DNA from: Hsuehochloa calcarea
Taxonomy: Eukaryota; Streptophyta; Magnoliopsida; Poales; Poaceae
NCBI GenBank assembly: GCA_036346395.1
Contig: JAYEVG010000047.1
Location: 372,001-436,000, forward strand
Length of the DNA stretch: 64,000 bases
Direction of reading: 5' to 3'
Below, piece after piece: positions 1-14,200 of the stretch (its first letter is position 1; every line of letters begins with the position of its first letter). A model generated the notes under the pieces. The model ran no database searches. It was not told where the DNA came from and saw nothing but the letters and a program-made list of their open reading frames with translations. A program made the position numbers and the translations under genes.

Positions 1-87
1 TAGACAAGAGAGTTAGTCTCATATTTGGATTTATCATTAATCACTAAAACATTCCATTAACTCATAATGGCGGGTCTAGATCCTTCA
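1..87 (-). mobile_element. E0: 5' tip of a Sirevirus-like LTR, continuing left of the window
   Basis: Read on the - strand this matches the start of the LTR at 62002: both begin TGAA, then have CTAGACCCGCCATTATG, then a run about an alternating TTAATGA core and GAGACTAA. The element therefore starts at position 87 and runs out of the window to the left. No polypurine tract is visible on the right side, so this is the 5' end of the element or a solo LTR. The 5 bases after it (CTAAT, 88-92) would be the TSD. A perfect 6-bp hairpin (CCATTA / TAATGG, loop ACTCA) lies at 54-70. Confidence 0.6.
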
Positions 88-570
88 CTAATTTACCGCA
101 ACTAATTAAGAACACAAATTTAATAATGCTTAAATGATGGGGACTAAATTAATTATGCCTAACTAACTACAACTAATTACTTACGACTAATTAACTAATT
201 AGCTAGCTACACATTTAATAAAGATAATACATAGAAATCACCTATTGATATGACTGCTAATGACAGCTCTAAACAACATTTAATCCTCTACTTAAAGAAA
301 AACCGAAACTGTGAGAGAAAATGAGTGCGAGAGAAAATGAGTGAGTGCGAGCGAAGAGCCTCGCTCACAACACCGCATTTACAGTGAAGATGAGAGTGCA
401 GTCTGTTAGGAGGGAAATGACTGCGGGGACTGCATGCATGCATGCGAGGGGTAGATGTGACAGACAAGGTATGAGGGAGCTTTCGATGTGCTTTCGGCTC
501 GTCTGGCCGCATGCAGGACGGATCTTGTATCTACATGCTCCCTGAAGAATCTTGTGTGTAATATTGTGTC
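88..570. other. Unassigned AT-rich intergenic DNA
   Basis: Rich in TTAATTA/ACTAATTA words, with no convincing ORF, repeat boundary or promoter. Short ORFs on both strands have no recognisable domain and look like chance frames. Confidence 0.5.
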
Positions 571-599
571 TTGTCTGAAGCATGCGAGGACGGTACAAC

Positions 600-939
600 G
601 CGTTGCCGTCCATCCCAAGGACGGACGGCCACAAGCGCGCCATGTCGGGCTGCCGTCCTAGGCGCGGACGGATGCCCAATCTCTTATCCAGAGAGGGACG
701 GACGGCGAGGATGGCGTCACATGGCCTTGTCTGAACGCCTAGGGTGCGGACGACGGGGCTCCGTCCAATGCGCGGACGGACGCCTGCCACGTGGTGCTGT
801 CCGAAGGCGGTAGGGATGGACGAGGATGTTCGTCCGTGGGTGGTGCGGACGCACTAATGTGGCGGCACGGGAGCCGTCCATGCTACCTATGGACGGTTTT
901 GGACACAGATAGTGCTATTTCTGCTAATCGGTGTCCAAA
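600..939. repeat. Array of short hairpins with CCGTCC / GGACGG arms
   Basis: At least four inverted pairs with 6-8 bp arms are seen: 606-624, 653-671, 761-779 and 874-896 (the last with arms CCGTCCAT / ATGGACGG). A fifth hairpin with 9-bp arms (TTTGGACAC / GTGTCCAAA) spans 898-939. Extra single copies of GGACGG lie between them. The design resembles both the palindrome arrays in the Sirevirus-like LTRs of this window and subterminal repeats of DNA transposons. No element boundary could be fixed. Confidence 0.6.
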
Positions 940-1860
940 CAGCGCCGGAAAAAATTCCCACTACGCGTGATACATCTATATATTTGCATGATATATCTAC
1001 CACCAACCTTGATCTCATCTATAATGAACAACAACTCTTAACAACTGGGGAAAAGGACAATTTAGCATGGATCGATTGATCTAGCTTTGTGTGTGTATAT
1101 ATATATAAGGACAATTTAGTATTAGAGTATCTTATAATTAATATTTTAAGTATACTGAGAATGATAAAAAAGTATAATATGTTCGTTTAAACGGTATAAT
1201 ATGAGCGTAATTTGCCGACTGATGCTACACAGGCTGCAAGATATTCACACGTCAGCTTGCCAGCCGAGGTCATAACCCAAATGCGACATGGTACATCATG
1301 TCATGTAGCCTGACCAATCCTGACACGATACGACATGGTACATGCCCGACAAGCACGGCCCATTCGAATATGTCTACATACATCAGCCCAAATATGTGGG
1401 CATATCGATGAAAAGCGGAGAGAGGGAGGAATAACGCGTCGGCAGGAACAACGTCGCCTCTTCACGAGAAGAAAAGGCGAAGTGATGGAGTTTAAACAGT
1501 GAGGATCCATGCACATGGCTAGTCTTTTCACGAGAAGAAGCGACGCGAAAAGACAGAAGAATCAAAGTTTCCTTCGGGAGCAGAGCATTAGGACTACAAT
1601 AGGAAAGGGAAAGGGAAAGGAAAAGGTGAAATCATACAGAGTGTATCTAACGTGCTCTATGCTTTATTCGTGCGTAAATTAATAAGGAGTGAAGAGTGAA
1701 CACAAGCCTACCTGCACACATGGGGCCTGACTGGTCATAAGCATGACAGGGAGCATCTACATGTATGGTCACAAAGAAGAAAAGCAGAGCAAATGGCACC
1801 ACTTGTGCAGTACTAGCTTTTACACCTGTTTTGACAAATTTGCCCCCTTCATTTCTCATG
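940..1860. other. Upstream flank of the peroxidase gene
   Basis: About 0.9 kb of mixed sequence before the core promoter. It has a purine run of GGGAAA units near 1600-1627 and no supported gene. It probably includes the distal promoter of the peroxidase, but no specific regulatory motif can be argued from sequence alone. Confidence 0.4.
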
Positions 1861-1890
1861 GAAGAAGAAGAAGAAGAAGAAAAAAAAAAC
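1861..1890 (+). repeat. (GAA)n microsatellite followed by an A-run
   Basis: Seven or so GAA units run into an A9-A10 tract just upstream of the TATA box of the peroxidase gene. It is likely to vary in length between alleles. Confidence 0.8.
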
Positions 1891-1903
1891 CACCCCAGTG
1901 TGC

Positions 1904-1910
1904 TATATAA
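1904..1910 (+). promoter_or_regulatory. TATA box of the peroxidase gene
   Basis: TATATAA lies 76 bp upstream of the chosen ATG at 1986. This leaves a short 5' UTR of roughly 45-50 nt if transcription starts about 30 bp downstream, a normal layout for a grass peroxidase gene. Confidence 0.6.
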
Positions 1911-1985
1911 TATAACCACCTCAGAGAACTTAGGACCAAAGAGACACACACTGGGCCTAGGAAAGAACCAGAGCAAGCAACTAAC

Positions 1986-2210
1986 ATGAGCTCCCTGACC
2001 ATGAAGTGCTTGTTCTTCACCTCAGCACTTGCCATCCTTACCCTTCTCCCCATTGCCGCTGTAGGTGCCGGCCTGAAGGTCGGGTTCTACAGCAAGACCT
2101 GCCCATCAGCAGAGACCCTGGTGCAGCAGGCAGTGTCTGCCGCCTTCAGGAAGAACAGCGGCATCGCTGCCGGCCTCGTCCGGCTGCACTTCCACGACTG
2201 CTTTGTCAGA
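1986..2210 (+). CDS. Peroxidase exon 1 (residues 1-75)
   Basis: Begins at the first ATG after the TATA box; a second ATG six codons in is also possible but would shorten the signal peptide. Encodes the signal peptide and helices A and B with the distal heme side (Arg66, His70). Ends at AGA|GTATGTG, a consensus donor. Confidence 0.9.
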
Positions 2211-5200
2211 GTATGTGTTGCACTCTACACTTGCATAGTTATTATAGATACATGGTTAACCATCTTTCTAACAGTAAGAAATACTATATCATATTTTTCA
2301 CTAACTTGATATAAAAGAGATATGTACTGAATTGGCCAGCCAAGTGTCATTGACTGTCATTGTACATTGACTAGTATGCCGACTGTTAAGCAAAAAGCCT
2401 GTGGACATTAGTTCCATACATGCAACTTAGAGGTTTTATTTATTGTTGGTCCGAGACATGTGTGTATGACAATTGACAGGTCGACAACGATTAGAGACAG
2501 TGATGATTTTGACCATGTCCAATGTCACTGCAGATCTCCCTTGAAACCATGCCCACTACCAAGTATTGCAGATCTCCCTTGCTAAATGTGTAGCTGGAGA
2601 GTGTCAAGTGTGGTCTACATATACTCTCTAGAACAATAAAAGCAAGACAGATTTGGATGAAGGCGTAGCATATCAGCAGCCCAGCACAGTTCCCTTTGAA
2701 ATGATGCTTATTTTGCATCCACAAATAACTCTTTAAAAAAGGAATCAAATTGGACTCATGGGCCATGGCACACAGTCTACTAACAATCACAAATTAATCA
2801 TTTGAAAATCAGACTAGCTGGGCGGATGGTGATAATCAATCTTGAACTGTCAATACCTCTTTTGTTTGTGAAATAAAAGTAAGGATATGCTGAAGATTAT
2901 CTCATGCCTGCCATGAGGGCTAATGCATCATACTGAGCCAACATTCATCTAATGTCATCAACTCATCATACATAAAAACTCTCTCTACGTGTGTCTACAG
3001 GGCTGCGACGGCTCTGTCCTTATTGACTCGACAGCAAACAACCCTGCAGAGAAAGATGCACCACCCAACAACCCTAGCCTCCGTGGATTCGAGGTCATCG
3101 ACGCTGCAAAGGCGGCCATCGAGGCCCAATGCCCCAAGACCGTCTCCTGCGCTGACATTCTCTCCTTCGCTGCGCGAGACAGCGTTGCGCTAACAGGTAA
3201 CATTACTTACAAAGTACCCGCAGGGCGCCGCGATGGCAGAAAATCCATTAAACAGGATGCCATTGACAACCTCCCCGCTCCATCCTTCAATGCGTCTGAG
3301 CTGGTCCACAGCTTCAACCTCAAGAACCTCACAGACGAGGACATGGTCGTCCTGTCTGGAGCTCACACCATAGGTGTCTCGCACTGCTTATCCTTCAAGG
3401 ACCGGCTCTACAACTTCAGCAAAACCAGTGAGGTATGTTTGCTATAGTTCTAATCTAAAAACATGAACCCTAGCTCATAAGAGAACACCTAACTAAAAAC
3501 ATTAGTGCGGAATCAAAAGTGCGTACCCGATCCGGATGAAGCCATCGGATCTGAAGGTTGGTCGCTGACAGTCGGGGTCGGCGCGGATCTGAGCGCCGGG
3601 GCCTCGGCTTGAGTCACCGAGAGGTAGTAGTGATGACGGCGGTTCTTCGGCCTTCGGTCTGAGTTGTGTGGAGTCGAAGTTGCGGCGAGGGACGATGGCC
3701 GTCGGTCCGGTCTTCGTCCACCTTTAGCACCCGTCAAGATCGGTTTTGTATGAACCTTGGTAGCCTAGCACAAGCGCACGTAGGTTTGCCGGGTTCGTTC
3801 TTTTTGTATAGCGCTAGGTGGCCGGGACCAAAACCAAAAGAGGTTAGCGTCGCCCCGATCGTATGCGCGTGGGCTTGAGGCCCCGTAAGACTCGGTCTCG
3901 GCAGTTAGCCGAGATCAATCCAACATTCTCCCCTTTGATCGTAAGGCTAACAACATAAGTCCATCCTCAAATGAAACAGTGCACCAAAGTAATGTGTCGC
4001 ATGACCAATGAAGTGACATACAACCTCAGTACCTATAGTATACTATCACATTTTAAAATGGATATTCATAATTCTTAATGGGAGTTGGTTTATTTTAAGG
4101 TCCTTTATCCAGAATCAGAGGCTTTCCAATAAACCCATGCCGGCAACATGATCACGAAATATATTGGGTGGTAAGCCTTTGGTAAGCGGATCCGCAAGCA
4201 TTGACTTAGTACTAATATGCTTGATACTAATGGTTTGATCCTGGATTCTATCTTTCACAACATGATACTTAATGTCAATGTGTTTGGCAGCACCACTTGA
4301 CTTGTTGTTACTCGCATAAAAGCTGCGGGTTCGTTATTCGCAGTATAAGGTGAGTGGCTTAGAAATGCCGTCAACCACTCTAAGGCCCGGAATAAAGTTC
4401 TTAAGCCATACTGACCGCCCAAAGAGCCTCATAACATGCCACAAACTCAGCTTGCATCGTTGAAGATGCCGTAAGGGTTTGTTTGGAGCTTTTCCACGAG
4501 ATAGCTCCTCCAGCGAGTGTGAAGATATAACCTGACGTGGATTTCTTAGTATCAACACATCCCGCAAAATCTGAATCTGAATAACCTACAACTTCAAGGT
4601 TATCAGTATGCTTATATGTGAGCATGAGATGCTTAGTAGCTTGCATATAACGCAAGACTTTCTTAACGGCCTTCCAGTGGTCGGTCCGGATTTGGTGATA
4701 TCGCCAAGCATTCCGGTTACAAAAGCTAAGTCAGGGTGTGTGCTTACTTGAGCATACATAATGCTTCCGACAGCTGAAGCGTAAGGAACTGTCTTCATCT
4801 GATCAGTTTCATATTGGTTCCTTGGACATTGAAATGTCCCAAACTTATCGCCCTTAACGATAGGAGCAGGTGAGCCAGAGCATTTATGCATATTGTATCT
4901 CTTTAGTACTCTGTCAACGTATGCTTTTGAGATAAACTTAATACTCCTTTGGACCTGTCCCGGTGAATTTCAATGCCAAGAACGTAAGAGGCATCACCGA
5001 GATCCTTCATATCAAAATTGGATGAGAGAAATCTCTTGGTCTCAAACAGCATATCCTTATCGCTGCTAGCCAATAAGATATCATCCACATAAAGCACTAA
5101 GATGGTGAATTTACTCCCCTTGAACTTAACATATATGCGATTATCAACTTCATTTTCCTTAAATCCAAAATTCCTTATAACTTTATCAAATTTGAGGTAC

Positions 5201-8200
5201 CACTGCCTCGATGCTTGTTTTAAGCCATAAATAGATTTCTTAAGTCGACATCCCATATGCTCCTTGCCTTCCACGACAAAACCTTAGGTTGAGTCATGTA
5301 AACATTTTCTTGCAAATCGCCATTAAGGAATACCGTCTTAACATCCATCTGATGTAGCTCTAAATCATAATGAGCTACAAGTGCCATAACGATTCTGAAC
5401 GAATCCTTAGTTGAGACAGGAGAAAAAGTGTCATTATAATCAATCCCTCTCTTTGTGAGAAGCCTTTTGCTCTGAGCCTTGCTTTGAACCTTCGATATTT
5501 CCTTTAGAGTCATGCTTTGTTTTGTAGACCCATTTACAGCCTACTGTTTTGACTCCGTCAGGAATTTCTACTAAGTCCCATACATCATTAGTGCTCATAG
5601 ACTTTAGTTCATCCTTCATGGCATCAAGCCATTTAGGATAATGTTCACTCATCATTGCTTCCTTATAAGAGGTGGGATCATCTACCTTCCCTATATCATT
5701 AATATCCTCATTCATGTAAACAACATAATCATTTGGGATGGCAGATCTTCTCTCCATTGTGATCTTCTAATAGGTTCAGCAACTATTGCAGGAGGCTGCT
5801 GAGGCGCAGGAGACTGCTGAGGCTCATCATTAGGTATGACATTAGGAATTTCAGAGACCCCAACAGTGGGTGCATCAACGAGATTTGCATCTGGAGGTGC
5901 AACCACCAAGTGCTGAGAATAAAAATCTCAGGATAAGCGGTGAAGGGCGTAAACCGCTTCTCTTCAAGATCAATTTTCCTAGGCTCCGTGTCATCATTAT
6001 TTTCTAAGAACACAGCATGTCTTGTTTCTACAAACTTAGTTGTTCTATCGGGACAATAAAACCGATACCCTTTAGATCTTTGAGGTACCCTATAAAATGG
6101 CAACTTCTTGTCTTAGGGTCTAATTTTCCAATATGTGGATTAAATATCTTAGCTTCAAAGACAACAACCCCATACTCTTAAATATTTCAAACTCGGTTTT
6201 CTCCGATCCATAATTCATAAGGTGTCTTAGGTCTCGATTTCTTGGGAACCCTATTAAGAATATGTGATCTTGTCTTTAGTGCCTCCATCCATAAACGGGT
6301 GATAAACTAGAGTAGCTAAGCATGCTCCGTACCATATCCATAAGTATGCGGTTGCGTCTCTCACCTACCCCATTTTCTTTGAGGTTCACGGTGTAGAATA
6401 TTGGGCAACAATGCCATTTTCTGAAGGAACTTAGCGAAAGGGCGTGAATTTGGCCATAAGGGGCATGTCTCCCATAATATTCTCCCCACGGTCCGATCTT
6501 ACCACTTTGATTCTTAGGTTGTGCTGATTTTCAACTTGACCTTAAATATCTTAAATTTATCAAGTGATTGGATCGGTCCTTAATGGGAAAAATATAACCA
6601 TAACGGAGAAATCATCGATGAATGTAATGAAAGAATCAAAACCATCCACCGATGTCACGGAAAAGGACCACAAATATCGGTGTGAATTAACTCTAATAGT
6701 CCCGAGTGCGAGTTGCTCCTTCTTTATTTTCTTTACGTATTTTCCTTTAATGCAATCAATGCGATTAGTGCGAGTCGAGAAATCTAATGGTTGGAGAATC
6801 TCTTCCTTAATGAGGCGCTCCATTCTCCCCTTCAAATGTGGCCTAAGCAGCGATTGCCACAGTTTGAAGAAGTCTCATTATACTTTTACGCATAGTATCA
6901 CACACATTCAAAGAAATCGGTGACTCATTAAGGAAAGCATATAAAGCTTGTCTTGTCTAACAAACAAGACCAACATTATTTGAATTAAATGTGATAACAC
7001 ACTTATTGTTACCAAAATTACATTTGAATCCATCATCGTCCAATAAAGATATGAAATTAAATTCCTCCTAATAGAAGGAACAAAACTACATTATTAAGGC
7101 GAAGTGTGAAGCCGCTATCTAAGACTAAGGAAGCAGAACCAAGCGATTCCACTTGGCTTCTTTTCCATCCGCGACTCTAAGACTTCGCTCCCCTTTCTTA
7201 GTGTTCTCACGGTATGGAATCCTCAAAGAGTTGGTAGCGTGCGATTGCTTTGAGTCAATCCACCAAGATTTAAGGGAAAATTAGTATAAAGGGTTTCATC
7301 AACAAAAGTTATAGAATCATTACCCTTCTTGGCAAGCCACTTTAGGAAACCAACACAATCCTTCTGGAAATGTCCTGGCTCCTTGCAGAAGTGACATGCA
7401 TTCCCACTTGGTGCTTTAGCGAAGCAACATTGGGCTTAGGTGTAGTTTGCACCTTAGGCCCTGATTTATCTGAATTAGGAGAGTAGTGCAGCCTTTTCTT
7501 GGATTTGAAGTCCCCTGAGAACTTCCTTTTGCTAGGACCGCCAACTTGATTCACCAAATCTTTCTTTTCGGCCCTAATCCTTTCTTCCTCCACGGACACA
7601 CATGGCGATAAGATCGCTCATGCTCCATTTATCTTTCGAGTATTATAGTTTATCTTAAAAGCAGTGTACTCAGAAGGAAGAGAAGTCATTATGAAGTGGA
7701 CTAGGAAACCATCAGATATTTCCATGTCCATGCCCTTGAGTTTTCCAGCCATATCAGTCATCATCATGATGTGCTCTCTTATCTTCTTTGGACCGTCATA
7801 CTTAGTGGATAGAAGCCTCGGATTAATGTCTTGGCATAAACCTTAGTGGAGCCTTTGAATTTCTCCTCTCTCAAGCGGATACTCCTTAGCATTTTGAATC
7901 AGGATTGCTCCCGATTCGGATCGAGATAGAAGTCTTCATAATCATTAGTGATAGACGGTTAGACCGCTCCCATTTTTGACATTATTATCATATATTTTCT
8001 TTTCTCATCGTGTCGTCCTCACCAATGGTGGGAGAAATGGGAGCAGGCACTCTTAATGCATAATCAAGGTCTAATACTCCAAGGACAACTGAAACTCTTT
8101 CTTTCCAAGCGGGGAAGTTGCTCCCCGTAAGCTGCTCAATGTTGTCAATTGTAGCAGCAACATTTGAAGCATTCATGGCTGAACATTAAAATACAGGGAA

Positions 8201-11200
8201 AAATTAGAAATAGCATAAAAGTATTGCATGCAATTAACCCTACGTTGGTCTGATTAATAACATGCAAAATTACAGTTCTAGTTTATATCACCGTTGGGCA
8301 GAAATAAAAGAACTATAACAATTAATGTGGCGACACATGACTACAAACAACGTTGGTCAGTGAGAGACCTTGTGGTCGTGTCTCCATGAGAGTGATGAGT
8401 ATTTGACAAGGGTTTCGGTCAGTCGAGTTTGGTTTGTGTGGTCGGACCATGTCGTTGCGCGGTTCACGCGTTTTCGTGAAGTCTTTCAATTCTTTGTCGG
8501 GATAATCGGATCGTCCGTGTTATGGCGATGCGACGATCAGCAGGCGGTTGTACCGATTGGTAAATGGCGGTTGAAGAATTCGAGAAGTTGTTTTTTCGAG
8601 TTACGGTTTTCATTGGAAATCGGAACAACCGCAGTATTAGGCGATACGGCCGAGTGCGGTTGATCCATTGGTAACATGGCGGTTACCGATTATATTGTGA
8701 GTTCGGCCTTTTGGTGATTTGAGTTTTGGGATAGGTCATATCCAAGTGTGTTCATGCATATGTGTTGCATATTGCATGTTTGAGCTAACGTTAGGTCAAG
8801 TTGTGAAGAACTTGTTCCGGTTTTGTGTTTCTTTATGCGTGTGGTCTGCGGGACGTCGAGTGGAGTCGTGGCGAGACACGGTGGACCGGACTAGGTGCAG
8901 GCACCGAGGTCGAGCGGTCGGGATGTGTCGAGAGGCAGCGTGGACTCGAGGTGGTTGCGAGGCGTGCGAGACGAGGAGCGCGAAGCTTCCGGAAGGTGCG
9001 GGGAGGCGAAACGGGAATTTCGCAAAGGTCGCATGCGGAGCGGCTCGATTAGTTTTAAGCGGGCGTGCAGGGGTGGAGACCCGTTAGCCATGGGCTATAA
9101 ATAGGATGGATGGGCTCTTGCCCAAAGTTGAGCACTTGGGTGGAATTAGGGTTTTAGAGTCAAAAGAGGCTTTGTGAGGTTGTTTCTCTTTTGCTCTTTA
9201 GTGGTTGAGTGGAGGAAGGCGCAGAGTGTGCTCCTGCGTGTCCCTCTTGATGAGTTCTTGAGTGGTTCTCCTCCTCTCCAGAGCATGTAGTGTGAGTGTG
9301 TTCTTGTGTTGGGAGAGTGAGGAGATGGATTGAGAATCTTGTAATCATCCTCTGGTTCTAATGTCCATGCGTATGGGGATGTATTTATTTGTATTTCGCT
9401 CTTGATTCAAGAAATGAAAATCGAAGTTTGCATTCCTGTTCTTATTTTTCCTTGATTCTCTCTGTGATGGACTTGTGAGTTTTTCTTTTTCTTGTTGGTT
9501 CTTGCTAGTGAGTGCAAAATGGATTGCTCTATGTTGGGATAGTGCCCCAAGATCATTTGATCGATTTTCCAAGAGCTAATCTTGTTAAATCTCGATTTCA
9601 CTTTTGGCATCCTCTGTTCTTCATTTCCTCTTCTAGGGTTTTTGATGAAATTCTTGATTTCCTTGAGGATTTGGCCTAAGACTCATGCTAGCATGTCTGA
9701 GGTTATTACTAACCTTCTTGCAAAATCTCATGAGCCAAGGTTGAGAGATTGTGGAGCATTTCGGTTTATGCCCGGTTTTGCATCCTTCTTCGTTCAAATG
9801 CAAGAAGATAGGAACTTTGGAATGGATCTCTGAAATATTTGTTTGGAATAGGTTCCTAGTGTCTTTAGGGAGGTGTGGTTCAAATCTCGTAGAGTTTGGC
9901 CAGCAGTTCAAAAGTTCGTCGATTTTCGTTTTGAAACCGAGAGGTTTTGCTTGCTCGGGACAATCGGATGAAGCGGGCTTAACATCGTGGTTGTCTGCGG
10001 ACTGCGGTACAACCGGCCATTTTGCTTTGGTTGTACGGATGTGGTACAACCGCCGCTTGCCCGTGGTTGTACCGATTGTCCCGATTTCTTGGTTCTTCCT
10101 CGCTTTTGTTTCTTTGAGCTTTGGGGGTGAGGAGTGGATTCAACATAAGACTTCCTCTGTGCTTAATCATTGATCTTCATAGCTCTCATAGCTATTGGAG
10201 TAATTTACAAGTTGAATCCATTCTTTGCGAAAAAGATTAGGTGCTCCTATTCACCCCCTCTAGTCGCCTTCCGGTCCTTCAATTGGTATCGAGCAAGGTT
10301 AGCTCTTTTCAATAGATCTTAACCGGTCTCAAGAGCGTGGCGATGGACAAGTACTCGACCAAGCCGCCCGTTTTGATGGCATCGATTACCTTCCGGAAGA
10401 GCCGAATGGAGACATACATCCGAGCCGGGGTATGCCATCTGGCGAAAGGTCAAGGTTCGATTCATTGTTCCTGCCGATGAGAACATCAATCACGGAACAT
10501 GGTCGATGTTGAGGCAAATGCAAAGGCTAGGAACATCATCATCCGTGGTTTGAGTCGTAGTGAGTTTGACCGCATATCTCACTGTCGTCCGCCTCGATAT
10601 CCGGGTGACCCTCGGCGCATACCATGAGGCACCACCGGATCAAGGCGGTTCGGCAGACCCGTTCAAACGAGAATACAACAAATTTGAGATGCTTCTTTGG
10701 TGAATCCCTAGATGAGTGCTTCGCGTTTTCACAAGATCTTGAGCAACCTCCGGCGGTCGGTCTCACATACCCGACTCGGACAACGCTCGTCGATACTTAC
10801 GGCACTCGATCTGCGTGTGTGGGAGATGAAAGTGACCACCATCAAAGACACGACAGACCTCTCGACCTTGACTCTTGATGCGGCTGTACTCACGCCTCAA
10901 GACTCACGAGATTGACGTTGTCTCGAGGTCGAAGTCACGATCGATGGCCACAGTCACCGATCCCGATTCAACCGGTCTCTCTTACGAGTCCTCTTGCAAT
11001 TTCTCCTTGTCGCTCTCGTGACATAGCGATGATCGATTAGAGCGACTGCGGATGAGCGACTTGCCCTCCTTGCTCGTAGATTCTCCCACGCTTACAAAGG
11101 GAGGAGGGCGAGAAGAGAGGAGGACCGTGATTTGCTTCGAGTGTGGTGGCCCCAACCACATCCGAGCGAACCGCCCTAAGCGGAGAAGGGCAAAACGACT

Positions 11201-14200
11201 ACGGCGGTTCGGGCAAAACGACTACACCGACAAGAACGCAACAAGAAGCCTCCGGCTCGGGCCTTGACAAGAAGAAGTTCGCAACTTTGGCAAAGCCAAG
11301 AAGCTCTTCCACCGCGTCCTCGCGCCTTGACGACCTCGACCTCGGCCGAGGTGGAGGGATGGAGCGACGATGACGGACGGGTGACCAAGAGCCCAAGGAT
11401 GGCGGCGACGACTTCTCGGCATGTGCTTCATGGCCCTCAAGGGCGAACTCGGTGACAATAGTGTACTCCGACACGGACGAGGTAGATCCCACCTCTGAGC
11501 AGCTCAATCATGCTTTTCTCAAGCTAGGAGGTTTTCATGCTAAAGCTAAGGCTAGGTGTCTTTGAGTTAGAGAAGGAAATAGATATTTGTCACTAGAGAT
11601 TATTGCTCTTACATCTGCTCCTTCTAGTGATGATTGTGATACATGCTCTGCTTTGTTGGTTGATATGGAGAAGTTAAGGACCTCACATGATAGTGTGTCC
11701 TCCAAACTTGATAGTGTTAAGGTGGAGAATGTTAGTGCGCTTCTTTGAGTTAGAGTTGAGTAGAATGGTCATTACCCTACTTATTCTTGATAAGACTACT
11801 TCTCCCACCTCATGTGAGGGTAAGGACATTCTTTGCTAGAGGATCTTATGCCATGCTCCTTGATGCAGAGTCTTGTGAAAATTGCAATAACTTGAAGATG
11901 AACTTAAAGCAGGCGGATCATAAAATTCTTGAACTACAAGCTTTTTACTTGAGCCGATTGTTTCATGCTTAAACTGTCCTAAGTTAAGCTCTTGAACTTG
12001 AAGTCGTCTCCAAGCAGTTTCAAGATATGATTGATCATGAAAGGAAGTTGGCTAAGTTTGCTTCTAAGGACCTGTTAGCTCACCATGCATTAAGTGTAAC
12101 AAACTAAAATCGACTTGATTGCTTTGGATGAGAAATGTGTGAAGCTAACTAAGGACCTTCTAGAGAAGCCACATTGTGTTTGCAATATGATTGTGGAGAA
12201 GGGGAGAAGCCCGGGGTAAGGATGAGGCGCTTAGCAACGTGAACCAAGCGGCTAGCGTGATGGGACTGCTCTTCCTTGAGTCGGTGTGCTCGCACAAGCC
12301 ATTCTTTCCTCTTCTTTGGTTCTTCTTTTGCTCCCTTACCTTCTGCTTGTCTCTTCTTCCCCTGCTCTTCTTGCACCTCTCTCTTCGGGAGTGTCGGTAC
12401 CTTATGAACACTCTCGAGAGATTTGTAGGAGGCAAGAAGAAGCTCAATCTTATTCTAGACCAATCTAAGATCTGCAGATTTAATCGGGTCTAGGATATGA
12501 CTTCTTTGAGGGCATGAGGAAGCATCCACTGCCGTGCTCGGACCCATAGCACGGTGTGATCGAGATTGAGCCCGGGACCGAGAAAGTCCATTTCAAGTCG
12601 CGGGCTATGTCCAGGGATTTACAAGAAGGTAATTTCACATGTTGCTTCTACCTCTCGGAAGGTGAAGTATCACTTGCACCTTACATCGGAAGGATGGACA
12701 CACGATCGATCGATGCTTGGTAGCGCCAAGATCGTGCGTAGAGACCATGTTGAGTCTCTTAGGCGCATTCGTGGTCGGCCCGGACCTTGAGTGCACCTAA
12801 GACCAACACGAGTCTAGGCTTGTTTCTTCCGATGGGTTTGTGCGACATCGAGGACTTGGTTTTCGAGTTTTACGGTTTTCGTCCTCATCTTTGCTTTCGA
12901 TCGTGACTTCCGCCGTCACGAGGTAGATCTCGTTTTCCCCATCGAGATAGCTACTCGCGGCGTGTTCGACATGTTGCAGTGCTCCGACTCGCTCCTTCGT
13001 AGCGGTGGGACCCGGCAACACCTTCTGGTCTACTCTTAGACCTACGCTTTGAGTTCAGAGAGCGTAGGGTAGATAGGCGTCGATCGTGCTTGACTACTTC
13101 ATACGCTCGGCGTGTTATTGATATTGGGTGCCAAAATCATTGTTGATTTATCCCGATCTCGAGACTTTACTCCTTGTTTGACTCGGGTTAGCGGGTAGGG
13201 AAGGAGAAGGTTTGGCTTGTAGACTCGGTTGTTCTCGTCATATGACAGGAGACTCTCGTTGGTTCTCCTCCTTGCCGTGCTCCGGTGATGAGGCGATCAC
13301 CTTGGAGATGCTTCATCTGGCGCGTCATCGCCAAAGGTCTTGTCGCATTAATGATTCTTTCATTTTGAAAGAGCGTTGCCTTGGTTAGTAAGTGCGGTAC
13401 AATTTGCTTTACGTTTCTCGACTTATCGATGCGGTTTGAGGTGAGCTTCAAGAAAAATGCTTGTAAAATTCTTGATTCTTCGGGTAGTTTGGTTTGCGGG
13501 ATTTCGTTATGGGAGGATCTTTCGTGCTGATTTTTCTGAGTCTTCTGGCGATCCTCTCAGGTGTTTAGTTGCTTCTGAGTCCCGCGACCTGACCTTCTGG
13601 CATAGGAGACTTGGTCATATTGGATTTGACCATTTGACCCGAGTTAGCGCCACGATCTCATTCGTGGTTTGCGAAACTCAAGATGGTCAAAGATCTTGTT
13701 TGCTCTCCATGCCGGCACGGCAAGATGGTTGCCGCTTCTCATCCTCCGGTCACAGTTACTATGACCGATGCACCTGGACAGCTGCTCCACATGGATACAG
13801 TGGGACCAGCTCGAGTGCAGTCAGCAGGAGGGAAGTGGTATGTGCTTGTCGTGGTCGATGACTTCTCGAGGTACTCTTGGGTGTTTTCTTAGCCTCGAAG
13901 GATGAGGCGTTTCGCATTTCCGAGGCCTTTTCGGTAGGCTTTCTGTAGAGCTCCCGGTGCCTTACGAGCAATCCATGAGTGACAATGGCACGGAGTTCAA
14001 GAATTCCTACTTTGAGAGTTTACGTGGTGAGGCAGTGTAGAGCACAGTTCTCTTCTCCATCGTCCCTCGTGAGAATGGCGTTGTGGAGAGGAAGAACCGT
14101 ACCTTAGTCGAGATGGCGGGACGATGCTTGATGAGTACTCTACACCGGAAGTTTTGGTGAAGCTATAGCCACCGCGTGCCATGTCTCAAATCGAGTTTTC

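Noticed and set aside
86..914. CACTA at 86-90 and TAGTG at 910-914 as the ends of a CACTA transposon
   Set aside because: Bases next to CACTA and TAGTG are not inverted repeats of each other, and 1-87 is better explained as an LTR tip.
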